Part shown: in pieces, positions 1 through 7,710 of the stretch
How positions within the stretch are numbered: position 1 is the first letter of the stretch
How the letters are laid out: every line of letters begins with the position of its first letter
Assembly: GCA_002403905.1 (NCBI GenBank)
Contig: DHIR01000195.1
Location: 1 to 12,611, forward strand
Length of the DNA: 12,611 bases
Direction: 5' to 3'
From: Mucilaginibacter sp. UBA4741
GTDB taxonomy: Bacteria; Bacteroidota; Bacteroidia; Sphingobacteriales; Sphingobacteriaceae
The notes under the pieces: generated by a model
Told to the model about the DNA's origin: nothing
The model's database searches: none
What the model saw: the letters and a program-made list of their open reading frames with translations, nothing else
Position numbers and translations under genes: made by a program

Positions 1-2
1 GG

Positions 3-350
3 TCAGCATCTCCGGAATATCCAACAGTGTTGTGTGTTTCCGCTATCGTCTTCTAATTTAGCTTTCACTACTGTTTTACCGTCTTTAAAGGCCGTTGGCC
101 ATTCGCAGGTTTTTGAGGTGATGGCCCCCGAAATTGTATGATCCTCCTCCCCGGGAACAATGATTACCTGTGTTTTTGAAATTGTAATAGTGGCTTTCTC
201 ATCTTTTGAGCTTTCAATATTGCCCTTTGCGTCAAGGTGATTGGTTTTCGATGATTTTAACGTTACGGTTTTATCGCATTGGCCGTAGCTTAAATGAGTG
301 CATGCCGCCAGCAGCAATACAATTGTGATTTTAATAAAAGTTGATTTCAT
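3..350 (-). CDS. small exported protein of unknown function (possible lipoprotein)
   Basis: I do not recognise the family of this 115-residue protein. The start at 350 is chosen because it opens directly on a signal peptide (MKSTFIKITIVLLLAACTHL); an upstream in-frame Met at 395 would add 15 non-signal residues. The signal has a lipobox-like LAAC with Cys17, but cleavage before Gln24 (SYG|Q) by signal peptidase I is equally possible. The mature part is short, Lys/Thr-rich and beta-prone (TITISKTQVIIVPG), with a CEWP segment, suggesting a small periplasmic or surface beta domain. The last seven codons before the stop (TGT TGG ATA TTC CGG AGA TGC) encode CWIFRRC and look unlike the rest of the gene, so the true C-terminus may be frameshifted and may continue beyond the window edge. 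A TATCTTTA -7-like element lies just upstream. Confidence 0.6.
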   Translation of the reverse strand: MKSTFIKITIVLLLAACTHLSYGQCDKTVTLKSSKTNHLDAKGNIESSKDEKATITISKTQVIIVPGEEDHTISGAITSKTCEWPTAFKDGKTVVKAKLEDDSGNTQHCWIFRRC

Positions 351-367
351 GATGCTTGTTTTTTTTA

Positions 368-401
368 TAAAGATAATATATATAATACCATGCAATACAA
401 A
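368..401 (-). promoter_or_regulatory. candidate Bacteroidota promoter for the small exported protein
   Basis: On the minus strand TTTG (398-401) is followed after 22 nt by TATCTTTA (368-375). This is close to the Bacteroidota TTTG/TAnnTTTG arrangement, with A in the final position. It lies 18 nt upstream of the ATG at 350. The surrounding DNA is very AT-rich, so a chance match is possible. Confidence 0.3.
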
Positions 402-461
402 GTACTATATTTTTATCGAACATCGCATCGCTTACTACGATGATAACACCATCAACGGCAA

Positions 462-547
462 GTGAGAGAAATCTTAAACATTATTGTAAGTCGGCTAAAG
501 GCAAGATGTATAAGATTTCTCACTCATACCTCGTTCGAAATTGACAA
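462..547. repeat. degenerate intergenic palindromic (REP/MITE-like) element
   Basis: An 11-bp perfect inverted repeat, GAGAAATCTTA at 466-476 and TAAGATTTCTC at 511-521, encloses a 34-nt loop. Outside the right arm the sequence continues as CTCGTTCGAAATTGACA (531-547). Read on the minus strand this gives TTGTCAATTTCGAACGAGG, then GTGAGAAATCTTA. From memory this resembles a dispersed intergenic repeat of many Bacteroidota genomes with cores TGTCATTTCGAACGA and GTGAGAAATCT. The left half keeps only the inner GTGAGAGAAATCTTA part, so the copy looks decayed. The remainder of the gene-free stretch 351-718 shows no ORF, RNA gene or convincing terminator. Confidence 0.5.
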
Positions 548-718
548 CTATTAGAAGTTCGCGGCACCTTGATACACGCTGGTAGACCTTGTAACATCTT
601 ACATTTTCTGCTACAATCAAAATGTCCCTAATTTATGCCTTGCAGTCATTATTTTAATCAGATACTTTTAGGCTCCTAATTAAAACTATTGATCATCCCA
701 ATAATCAAATAGTCCCTA

Positions 719-3319
719 TTATTTGTTTCTTACATTACTAAACTTAATCGTCCTTATCCCAAACCTTGGCATTGCCACGCTCACGTTAGTTTTCGCTATA
801 ACACCTTTGCTTATGGTAAGTTTTTGTACCACATCGCCATTTAAAGCAACAACTTCGGCTTTATCGGCAACAGCATCAAGCGACAACTTTTTAGGCTGAC
901 TGTCACCCTCGGCGTTAAACAGGCGCACCAACAAGTCTTTTCCCACCATTGTAACTGATGATACTTCCAAACCGGTACCGGCAATGCTTATAAACGATCG
1001 AGATAATTTTATTGATGATGGGTCAGACTCTAGGGTTGCTGCATTATATAGGGCTATGGTTTTTAACGGTTCGTTAAATTTTGTACTCTCGGTCCAGATA
1101 CCTGCTTTGTCCCATTTACCGGCGTGGGGTATAAGTGCGTAGTTCATTTCGGTAGGATATTTAAGCGTGTAGTTACGGCCCCACAAACCAACCCCCGAAT
1201 AAGCTATATCCAACCCTAACGGGAAATCTTCGCCATGAGCATAGTTAGTTGTATGATCAGTTAGCATAGCCATGCCATAAGCGTTATTGGCATCGGTAAC
1301 ATCAACCCAGTTTAGTATTACGTTATTTTTAATGCTATCCCAGCGGGTAAAGAAAGTGTTTTCCAGTTTACTTTCGGTTACGTCAAATGGTGCATTCTTA
1401 TAAACTTTTTGGCCTTTAAGATTTAGCGGGAACAACGCCAGCAACTTATACCGATCATCATAAAATGCTTTTTTAAGTGATGTGGCTTCGTATTTACCTG
1501 TTTGACTGTATGGATTTCCGATACCTGGATTCCCTTGCCAATCTATTTTTAAATGGACGTCTATTCGTTTTTGGCCCTGGGTAAAAGTTAGCACTTGCGT
1601 AAACGGATTACCGCCAACAGTCCCTTTAACCTGCAAACTAACTTGCAGTGGGCCCTCAGTTAACACAGTAACCTCGGCAGGCTGATCAGCGCTTGCCTTA
1701 AAGCCACCATCTTTAAAAAAATTGCCACGTAATTCATTAAAGCGGCGCGGGTTAGTTTTATCAACAAACTCTTTATTGTTTAACATTTTACCAATAAGAC
1801 TTTCAATAGTTCCGCCTTTTGCGGGGTCAATAATTACGGTGTACAGGTCAGTTTCTATTTTATACTTGCCATTGCTTTGCTTTAAAACTTTGGCTCCGGC
1901 ATTCACAATTGGTGTTTTTTTTACTATGGTATAAATATCATAACCAATGGAAGGAATATTATTTGTTTTTACCAAAAGCATCGTATCTGCCAAAATCTGT
2001 GTTTGTAATGGCTGTCCTTTGCTGTCTATAATTTGTATATCCTTTGCAATACGATCAGGGATCCCTACTTTAACAACTTCGGTCCGGCTAATTCCCTGAG
2101 TATTAAAAACGCGCACGTGCCTGCCTCGCTGCATGTTGAAAAACAGGTAGTCAGTAAATGTGCTGATACTATCCGCATTTTTATTAGCAATACCCGTCCA
2201 ACTCACCACCTTATCTGCCCAGGTATTGCCTTGCCCCATATTGTAAGGTACTATCCAGCAATCATGATGCTGCGACAGCAGCAGGCGGGTCCAGCCCTGG
2301 TCCAGTGACGCTTTGGGCCAGGGCGATTTTTTATAAACCGTAGCCATCGCCGCCATCTTTTCTGCAAATACCAGTTTATTTTCTGACACGCGCACCTGCT
2401 GCGCTATGCGTTGCAATATTTGCGAACCCCACACCAAACTGGTCAACACATCCTCCTGCGAGAATTTCCAGTCTTCGGTTGGTTTTTTAATGGAGTAATT
2501 ATCTACGTAATCTGTCCAGGTTTTATACACCGTCGGCTGGTAGCCACCCGTGCCTGCCCCAAGATATGGGCCGCCTTTCCAGCCTGCATCCTGCAGTACA
2601 TAGCCAACCGGGTGCTTTATTCCGGCATTAAATGCTGCCGTCATAAAAGCTTTACTGTTGCTGTTGCCGATGGTTTCCCAGGTCGAGCCGGGTTTTAGGT
2701 CCTCCATAGCATAGCGCGGAACGGTAACCAACTTTGTGCCATCAGGACCAACCCAATTTACCAATTCGCCGCCATGCGCGCGGGTATAGCCACCCCATAA
2801 GGTATTGGGGTTTTTAAGCGACGCGTATTTATACCCAAACGATTTCAATATCTGCGGCAGCGCGCTGGTAAAGCAAGGCTCCTCGGACGAGTAGGTAGTA
2901 AACACCGCCGTAGGGAAATGTTGTCTTACTGTCTTCATACCATAAGCAAATTGCCTTATAATACTCTCGCCGCTTATATTGTACATATAGCTTTGTCCGT
3001 AAGCCGGATTTACATATTCAATACGCCGGGTAGCTATCGACTGATCGGCAAACAGCGATTGAAAATCTTTGTAACCCTGTTCATCTTTTTCTTTAGCCAT
3101 GGCCCAGGTTTCGGGTTCTATCTCCAGGTTTATCTTCCAGTTAGGATGGGCCTTTAGTTGCTCTACTATAAAACTTGTATAGTTTATCGGGTAATGGCCC
3201 CATACGCCACCATGATAACCGTCAATAAAATAAGCAGGTTGCTGCGCGGATGAACGGGCTGCGAACAACAGCATGAAGCATACAACAGTATATAACTTAG
3301 ACATAGCCGGTGGTTTCAT
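719..3319 (-). CDS. exported GH38 alpha-mannosidase-like glycoside hydrolase
   Basis: This 866-residue protein is predicted to hydrolyse alpha-mannosidic or related linkages in the periplasm. It has a signal peptide ending ARSSAQ (about residue 26). Met1 at 3319 and Met6 at 3304 are both plausible starts; Met6 gives the tidier signal. The catalytic barrel spans about 30-285 and begins FIDGYHGGVWGHYP. The helical middle domain, about 285-375, carries SQHHDCW (349-355), matching the hallmark QHHDA motif of GH38. The beta-rich C-terminal domain, about 475-860, begins YTVIIDPAKGGTIESL. Two hallmark positions differ: the nucleophile region (canonical DPFG) reads EEPCF, placing Glu147 where Asp is expected, and the N-terminal HxD zinc motif reads HGG at 36-38. 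The protein is therefore a divergent GH38 relative, and alpha-mannosidase activity is not assured. It is divergent from the PQQ dehydrogenase gene; no clear terminator follows it. Confidence 0.85.
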   Translation of the reverse strand: MKPPAMSKLYTVVCFMLLFAARSSAQQPAYFIDGYHGGVWGHYPINYTSFIVEQLKAHPNWKINLEIEPETWAMAKEKDEQGYKDFQSLFADQSIATRRIEYVNPAYGQSYMYNISGESIIRQFAYGMKTVRQHFPTAVFTTYSSEEPCFTSALPQILKSFGYKYASLKNPNTLWGGYTRAHGGELVNWVGPDGTKLVTVPRYAMEDLKPGSTWETIGNSNSKAFMTAAFNAGIKHPVGYVLQDAGWKGGPYLGAGTGGYQPTVYKTWTDYVDNYSIKKPTEDWKFSQEDVLTSLVWGSQILQRIAQQVRVSENKLVFAEKMAAMATVYKKSPWPKASLDQGWTRLLLSQHHDCWIVPYNMGQGNTWADKVVSWTGIANKNADSISTFTDYLFFNMQRGRHVRVFNTQGISRTEVVKVGIPDRIAKDIQIIDSKGQPLQTQILADTMLLVKTNNIPSIGYDIYTIVKKTPIVNAGAKVLKQSNGKYKIETDLYTVIIDPAKGGTIESLIGKMLNNKEFVDKTNPRRFNELRGNFFKDGGFKASADQPAEVTVLTEGPLQVSLQVKGTVGGNPFTQVLTFTQGQKRIDVHLKIDWQGNPGIGNPYSQTGKYEATSLKKAFYDDRYKLLALFPLNLKGQKVYKNAPFDVTESKLENTFFTRWDSIKNNVILNWVDVTDANNAYGMAMLTDHTTNYAHGEDFPLGLDIAYSGVGLWGRNYTLKYPTEMNYALIPHAGKWDKAGIWTESTKFNEPLKTIALYNAATLESDPSSIKLSRSFISIAGTGLEVSSVTMVGKDLLVRLFNAEGDSQPKKLSLDAVADKAEVVALNGDVVQKLTISKGVIAKTNVSVAMPRFGIRTIKFSNVRNK

Positions 3320-3437
3320 AATTGGGTTTTATCAGGGTGTTTTAATTGGCTAGCTAAAGTTATAATAACAAATTACTTACTCATCATAACAATTTGCTTA
3401 CAAAGCCCATTTTGCGCCTAACTGTAGTAAATAAGCG

Positions 3438-3468
3438 TTGAAGTGTTACACCGCATTTATTATCTTTA
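3438..3468 (+). promoter_or_regulatory. candidate promoter of the PQQ dehydrogenase gene
   Basis: TTG at 3438-3440 and TATCTTTA at 3461-3468 are separated by 20 nt, matching the Bacteroidota -33/-7 pattern (TTTG, about 20 nt, TAnnTTTG) except for the final base of the -7 box. Transcription would begin near 3475, leaving a leader of about 20 nt before the ATG at 3494. This supports that start over the upstream in-frame ATG at 3443, which lies inside the promoter. Confidence 0.5.
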
Positions 3469-3493
3469 CAGCCCGTATAAACCAGTAACTATT

Positions 3494-6229
3494 ATGTTTA
3501 GCAACAAAAACATTTTTAAAATATCTGCTGTCGTATTGCTCCTGATCGCAGCGTTTTCTTTCGCTTTTATTGGCGATGAACCTAAAAAACCTGATGAGAG
3601 CCGTTTTACCGCGGTAGCACTTACCCGCCCCGGCGATTTGGACGAGCCAAACACTTTTGAAGTTTTAAGCGATGGCCGTGTATTGATAAGCGAACGTAAA
3701 GGCACTATCAAATTGTTCGACCCTATTACTAAAATGACCAAGCTAGTAGCTACCCTGCCTGTTAATACCAAATACACCAGCGCGACAGGTAAAGTTACCG
3801 AAGCCGAAGAAGGCTTAATGGGCTTAACTGTCGACCCTGATTTTAACAAGAATCATTTTATATATACATTTTACGCTCCGATCACCGAGAAAAAATGGAT
3901 GCTTACCCGTTGGAAATTTCAGGATGACGCGTTGGTTGCAGGATCAGAAAAAGTATTGTTAGAGTTTGCTACCCAACGCGAACTATGCTGCCATACCGGT
4001 GGTGGTATGACCTGGGACGGTAAACATGATCTCTATCTTACGGTAGGTAATAATACCGCGTCATTAATCTCTCCATCAACCGATGAAACACCGGGCAAAG
4101 AGAGCCGTGACGACCAGCGTGGCACTGCCAATACCAATAGCTATATTGGTAAAATTCTACGGATACACCCTGAAGCAAACGGAACGTACACTATCCCGGC
4201 AGGTAACCTATTCCCTAAAGGAACGCCTAAAACCAAGCCCGAAATTTATACAATGGGGCACCGTAACCCGTGGCGTCCGTCTATCGACAGCAAAACAGGC
4301 TGGTTATATTGGGGCGATATTGGCCCCGATGCAACCGAGGACACCGAAGTTAGCCCTAAAGGTTATGACGAGTTGAACCAGGCCCGCAAACCCGGATTTT
4401 TTGGTTGGCCCTATTTTATTGGCCCTAACGCTCCTGTGCCGCCTTTTAACTATGTTGATGGCGAGTCAAATCCTAAAAAAGATCCGCTTAAACCTACCAA
4501 TACATCAGTTAACAATACGGGTTTAAAAGAATTACCGCCGCTACAGCCCGCATTTATCTATTATCCTTATGGCCCTTCGGCCGAGTTCCCGTTGGTGGGT
4601 ACCGGTAGCCGTAGTTCGGTAGGTGGACCAATTTATCACCGTTCTGATCGCCCATTGGCAAAACGCCCATGGCCGGCATATTACGAAGGCAAATGGCTGG
4701 CAACCGATCTGGCTCGTGGCTGGATAATGGCTATCGGCATGAAAGCTAATGGCGACTATAAAGATATGGAGCAATTTCTGCCAAGCTACCACCCTATCGA
4801 GCCGATTGATCTGAAATTTGGCCCTGATGGCGATTTATATGTATTAGAGTACGGCAGCGTATGGTTTGGCAAAAGCGATAACGCCAAACTGGTACGTATT
4901 GAGTATAACGCCGGTAACCGCAAACCAACTGTAGTGGCAACTACCAATAAACAAGGTGGTACCGTGCCGTTAAAGATTACTTTATCATCTGCCGGCACTA
5001 ATGATGCCGATGGTGACGCGATAAAATATAGCTGGAAAGTAACCTCAGCAGGCGCGCAACCTAAAATATACCCTACCGCTAACCCGGCAATTACCTTAAC
5101 CAAAGCAGGTGTTTACATGGCTACATTAACCGTAACCGATGCGAAAGGCGCCAGAAACAGCAAATCTGTAAAGATCATTGCCGGTAACGAAGCACCTGAG
5201 ATTAAGGTTGACTTATCAGGTAACAGCTCGTTCTATTTTAATGATAAACCGGTTAATTACTCGGTAAGTGTTAATGATAAAGAGGATGGCAGTTTGGCAG
5301 CAGGTACTATTCCTGCCGCACAGGTGTCTATGAGCATTAATTATGCATCCGAAGGATTTGATTACGTACAGATAGCACAAGAGCAAAGCAGTGTTGATGC
5401 TTCTACCCAGTTTGCTGTTGCCCATGCATTACTGAGCAATGCCGATTGTAAGAACTGCCATAGCGTTAACGCCGTAAACGTAGCGCCAAGCTTTACCGAT
5501 ATCGCCAATAAATACAAAGGTAACGATGCAGAGATCGAACGTTTAGCACATGTTATCCGTGGCGGCGGCGGCGGCCATTGGAACAGGCCTATAGCTATGC
5601 CTGCTCACCCCGGCATTACGTTGAATGACGCACGTACAATTGTTAATTACATTATGAATGTAACCAATAACAATATTAACACCATGCCGGTAAAAGGCAC
5701 ATTTACACCTAAAGTTGCTGCCGAAGATAATGGTAACGGTACCTACATCATTCGTGCGGCTTATACCGATAGGGGTAATAAAGCTATCCCTAAACAAACT
5801 TCGGTATCAACCATATTCCTGCACGCTCCGCTGGTATTGGCATCCAACGCAGCAGTTATTAAAAACGCGTTTATTAAGGTTAATAATCTTGATGGATCAA
5901 CTAATGTTATCGGTCGTCAAAACGGCTATGTAGCATTTAAAAAGCTTGATCTTACCGGTATTAAACAACTGGAACTATCAGCTTATGCAACAGCGTTAGA
6001 AAATAACCCCGGTGGTACTATCGAAGTGCATCTTGACTCGCCAACAGGTGCTCTATTAGGCCAGGCTGAATTTGAGCAAACCGCTATAAAGCCTAAAACA
6101 CAAAACTGGGTAAAAACAACTATCAAAGAAACCGCAGGTATGCATGATGTATACTTTGTGTTTAAAAACGATAAAGCCAAAGCAATTGATCCGCTGGTGA
6201 TATTTAACTCGGTTAAGTTTGAGGAGTAA
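3494..6229 (+). CDS. exported PQQ-type sugar dehydrogenase with PKD, cytochrome c and CBM6-like modules
   Basis: This 911-residue protein is predicted to oxidise a sugar or polysaccharide end outside the cytoplasm and pass electrons to its own haem. The start at 3494 follows from the promoter position and opens on a signal peptide (KISAVVLLLIAAFSFAF, 9-25). A glucose/sorbosone dehydrogenase beta-propeller spans about 37-475, with CCHTGGGM (His167 as likely catalytic base), GHRNPW (Arg257) and KFGPDGDLYVLEYG (441-454). A PKD-like domain lies at about 476-565. A cytochrome c module at about 635-725 has the haem-binding motif CKNCH (652-656) and a candidate axial Met702 in AMPAHP. A CBM6-like beta-sandwich fills about 785-911, with conserved-looking DLTGIKQLELSAYA and VYFVFKN. 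PQQ dependence is inferred from the fold. The gene stands alone, ends at a strong terminator, and is divergent from the GH38 gene. Confidence 0.88.
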   Translation: MFSNKNIFKISAVVLLLIAAFSFAFIGDEPKKPDESRFTAVALTRPGDLDEPNTFEVLSDGRVLISERKGTIKLFDPITKMTKLVATLPVNTKYTSATGKVTEAEEGLMGLTVDPDFNKNHFIYTFYAPITEKKWMLTRWKFQDDALVAGSEKVLLEFATQRELCCHTGGGMTWDGKHDLYLTVGNNTASLISPSTDETPGKESRDDQRGTANTNSYIGKILRIHPEANGTYTIPAGNLFPKGTPKTKPEIYTMGHRNPWRPSIDSKTGWLYWGDIGPDATEDTEVSPKGYDELNQARKPGFFGWPYFIGPNAPVPPFNYVDGESNPKKDPLKPTNTSVNNTGLKELPPLQPAFIYYPYGPSAEFPLVGTGSRSSVGGPIYHRSDRPLAKRPWPAYYEGKWLATDLARGWIMAIGMKANGDYKDMEQFLPSYHPIEPIDLKFGPDGDLYVLEYGSVWFGKSDNAKLVRIEYNAGNRKPTVVATTNKQGGTVPLKITLSSAGTNDADGDAIKYSWKVTSAGAQPKIYPTANPAITLTKAGVYMATLTVTDAKGARNSKSVKIIAGNEAPEIKVDLSGNSSFYFNDKPVNYSVSVNDKEDGSLAAGTIPAAQVSMSINYASEGFDYVQIAQEQSSVDASTQFAVAHALLSNADCKNCHSVNAVNVAPSFTDIANKYKGNDAEIERLAHVIRGGGGGHWNRPIAMPAHPGITLNDARTIVNYIMNVTNNNINTMPVKGTFTPKVAAEDNGNGTYIIRAAYTDRGNKAIPKQTSVSTIFLHAPLVLASNAAVIKNAFIKVNNLDGSTNVIGRQNGYVAFKKLDLTGIKQLELSAYATALENNPGGTIEVHLDSPTGALLGQAEFEQTAIKPKTQNWVKTTIKETAGMHDVYFVFKNDKAKAIDPLVIFNSVKFEE

Positions 6230-6232
6230 ATT

Positions 6233-6348
6233 CAGTTGGCAGCTGGTAGTTTTCAGTCAGCAGCGTAAAGCAAAAAGGTCTTACCGAATGGTAAGACCTT
6301 TTTGTTAGTTTATATATCAGTTAACTGCAAACTAAAAACTGCAAACTA
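6233..6348. repeat. CAGTT-rich imperfect inverted repeat flanking a terminator
   Basis: The arms 6233-6263 and 6318-6348 are each 31 nt. The reverse complement of the right arm matches the left arm at 22 of 31 positions when aligned without gaps by eye. Both arms are built from CAGTT/CAGTTTG-type units; the right arm contains CTGCAAACTA twice in tandem. The arms start three bases after the stop codon of the dehydrogenase gene and end directly at the stop codon of the convergent small gene, so the element fills the whole spacer with a terminator in its middle. Similar CAGTTTG-rich spacer repeats are, from memory, common in Sphingobacteriaceae. Confidence 0.5.
6272..6303. terminator. bidirectional rho-independent terminator
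   Basis: A perfect 14-bp stem, AAAAAGGTCTTACC (6272-6285) with GGTAAGACCTTTTT (6290-6303), closes a GAAT loop. The A-run and T-run give a U-tract on either strand. It therefore ends both the dehydrogenase gene (+) and the convergent small exported gene (-). Confidence 0.93.
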
Positions 6349-6696
6349 TTACTTCACCCTCTTCAAAACCCCGGTAAAATTCATGCCTTGAAAAACTACC
6401 GTAACATTCATTTTATCGCCATCTATCTTCCCTTTTATGGCAGTTACAGCAAATCCATTATAAGTAAATGGTTTAAACAAAATATCGTTGTCTTTAATAA
6501 CGCCATTTTTTAGGGGGATGTCGCCAACCTCGGTAGTTACAGTGCCGTTTACTACGCCTTTGTCTACCTTCATATTTAAGGTAACATCATACAGCAACGC
6601 TATCGTGCCCGACCATTTTCCATTCGCACCTTCGGCATAACATATCGCGGTAGCAATAAAAACAGCCAACACCGATAAAAAGACCCACTTCTTCAT
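6349..6696 (-). CDS. small exported beta-rich protein, paralogue of the 7765-8172 product
   Basis: The function of this 115-residue protein is unknown. The start at 6696 opens on a clear signal peptide (MKKWVFLSVLAVFIATAICYA); an upstream Met at 6765 would prepend 23 residues lying in the promoter region. The mature protein of about 93 residues starts GANGKWSGTI and alternates short strands with turns such as KDND and KGKIDGDKMNVTVVF, ending MNFTGVLKRV. This W-x-G ... TL-x-x-K ... G-x-I-x-x-x-x-I-x-F pattern is shared with the small protein at 7765-8172 and resembles small beta-barrel (lipocalin-like) domains found with carbohydrate-active proteins in Bacteroidota. A ligand-binding or accessory role is a guess. 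It shares an intergenic region divergently with the TIM-barrel gene and ends at the bidirectional terminator. Confidence 0.75.
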   Translation of the reverse strand: MKKWVFLSVLAVFIATAICYAEGANGKWSGTIALLYDVTLNMKVDKGVVNGTVTTEVGDIPLKNGVIKDNDILFKPFTYNGFAVTAIKGKIDGDKMNVTVVFQGMNFTGVLKRVK

Positions 6697-6720
6697 TTTT
6701 GCACTTTTTTCAATATTAGA

Positions 6721-6728
6721 CAAATATA
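6721..6728 (-). promoter_or_regulatory. candidate -7 element (TATATTTG) of the small exported gene
   Basis: The minus-strand sequence TATATTTG fits the Bacteroidota -7 consensus TAnnTTTG exactly and lies 24 nt upstream of the ATG at 6696. No TTTG is seen at the expected -33 distance, only a TTTC. The position also argues against the longer start at 6765. Confidence 0.4.
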
Positions 6729-6794
6729 AAACATTGAAGTTTAATGTATTGAAATTTTTATACAACGTAAATCAAAAAAGTGTAATTTTAACGT

Positions 6795-7694
6795 ATGGGA
6801 TCATCACAAAATCGCCGAGTGGCTATTAAGAATATTTTAGCAGGAACCGGGGCAGTAGCTGCCGCAGGTACTTTGTCGGCTTTTACATCGCCGACAGTAA
6901 AAACAGCAGCGCCTTATGTATTAAAAGGTAATATTAACCATTCGGTTTGCCGGTGGTGCTTTAGCAATATAGACCTGGATACGCTATGCGGCGCGGCCAA
7001 GGATATGGGCATGAAAGCCATAGACTTGATAGGCCCCGAGGAATGGCCGATAGCGAAAAAACACAATTTATTCTCATCCATGTGCAATGGCCCGGGTGTA
7101 GCCATTACCTACGGATGGAACGACCTGAAAAAACACGATACTTTAGTAGCAAGCTATAGCGATCTAATACCTAAAGTAGCCGCCGCCGGATACAAAAACC
7201 TGATATGCTTTAGCGGTAACCGCGAGGGCAAGGACGATGTTACCGGATTGGATAATTGTGTTACCGGACTTAAAAAGATATTGCCCCTTGCCGAAAAACA
7301 TGGCGTAATACTTTGCATGGAACTGCTAAATAGCAAAGTAAACCACCATGATTATCAATGCGACCGTACCCCATGGGGCGTAGAACTATGCAAAAAATTA
7401 GGTTCAGAAAACTTTAAGTTGTTGTATGATATATACCACATGCAAATTGATGAGGGCGATGTAATTGCTACCATCAAAGCTAATCACCAATACCTGGCGC
7501 ATTACCATGTTGCCGGTGTACCGGGCAGACATGAGCCTAATGATACGCAGGAGTTATTTTACCCTGCCATCATCAAAACCATAAAAGATACCGGCTTTAC
7601 CGGCTATGTTGCGCAAGAGTACCTGCCAATAGTAAAGGACCAGGATGCACAAATTGCATCGCTAAAAGCATCAATGACAATTTGTGATGTTTAG
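6795..7694 (+). CDS. Tat-exported hydroxypyruvate isomerase-family TIM-barrel protein
   Basis: This 299-residue protein belongs to the sugar isomerase/epimerase (AP-endonuclease-2-like) TIM-barrel superfamily and is closest in motifs to hydroxypyruvate isomerase (Hyi). It begins with a twin-arginine signal (NRRVAIKN, Arg7-Arg8, then an Ala/Gly-rich segment to about residue 38), so it should be folded with its metal before export. Motifs in order: CMELLNS with candidate catalytic or metal Glu176; LLYDIYHMQ with Asp212 and His215; HYHVAGVPGRHEP (236-248), a near-diagnostic Hyi stretch; and AQEYLP with Glu275. All four expected active-site positions are present. Cytoplasmic Hyi converts hydroxypyruvate to tartronate semialdehyde; an exported member more likely acts on a sugar or keto-sugar, which is inference. 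It is flanked by the two paralogous small exported genes on the opposite strand and ends at a palindromic terminator. Confidence 0.85.
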   Translation: MGSSQNRRVAIKNILAGTGAVAAAGTLSAFTSPTVKTAAPYVLKGNINHSVCRWCFSNIDLDTLCGAAKDMGMKAIDLIGPEEWPIAKKHNLFSSMCNGPGVAITYGWNDLKKHDTLVASYSDLIPKVAAAGYKNLICFSGNREGKDDVTGLDNCVTGLKKILPLAEKHGVILCMELLNSKVNHHDYQCDRTPWGVELCKKLGSENFKLLYDIYHMQIDEGDVIATIKANHQYLAHYHVAGVPGRHEPNDTQELFYPAIIKTIKDTGFTGYVAQEYLPIVKDQDAQIASLKASMTICDV

Positions 7695-7710
7695 ATAGAA
7701 AATATCAATC

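Noticed and set aside
466..521. Inverted repeat as a transcription terminator for the GH38 gene
   Set aside because: It is about 200 nt from the GH38 stop, has a 34-nt loop and no T-run on either strand after the stem, so a dispersed repeat is the better explanation.
3320..3400. Promoter for the GH38 gene (TAACTTTA at 3355-3362, minus strand)
   Set aside because: No TTTG or TTG lies 17-23 nt upstream; the nearest is about 27 nt away in AT-rich DNA, so the match is too weak to annotate.
3466..3849. 127-codon open frame on the minus strand over the dehydrogenase start
   Set aside because: It is antisense to the signal peptide and propeller start of a well-supported gene, and shows no coherent protein features.
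6783..6790. TAATTTTA as a -7 element for the TIM-barrel gene
   Set aside because: It ends only four bases before the ATG, which would force a leaderless transcript, and there is no -33 TTTG at the right distance (nearest TTG is about 31 nt away).
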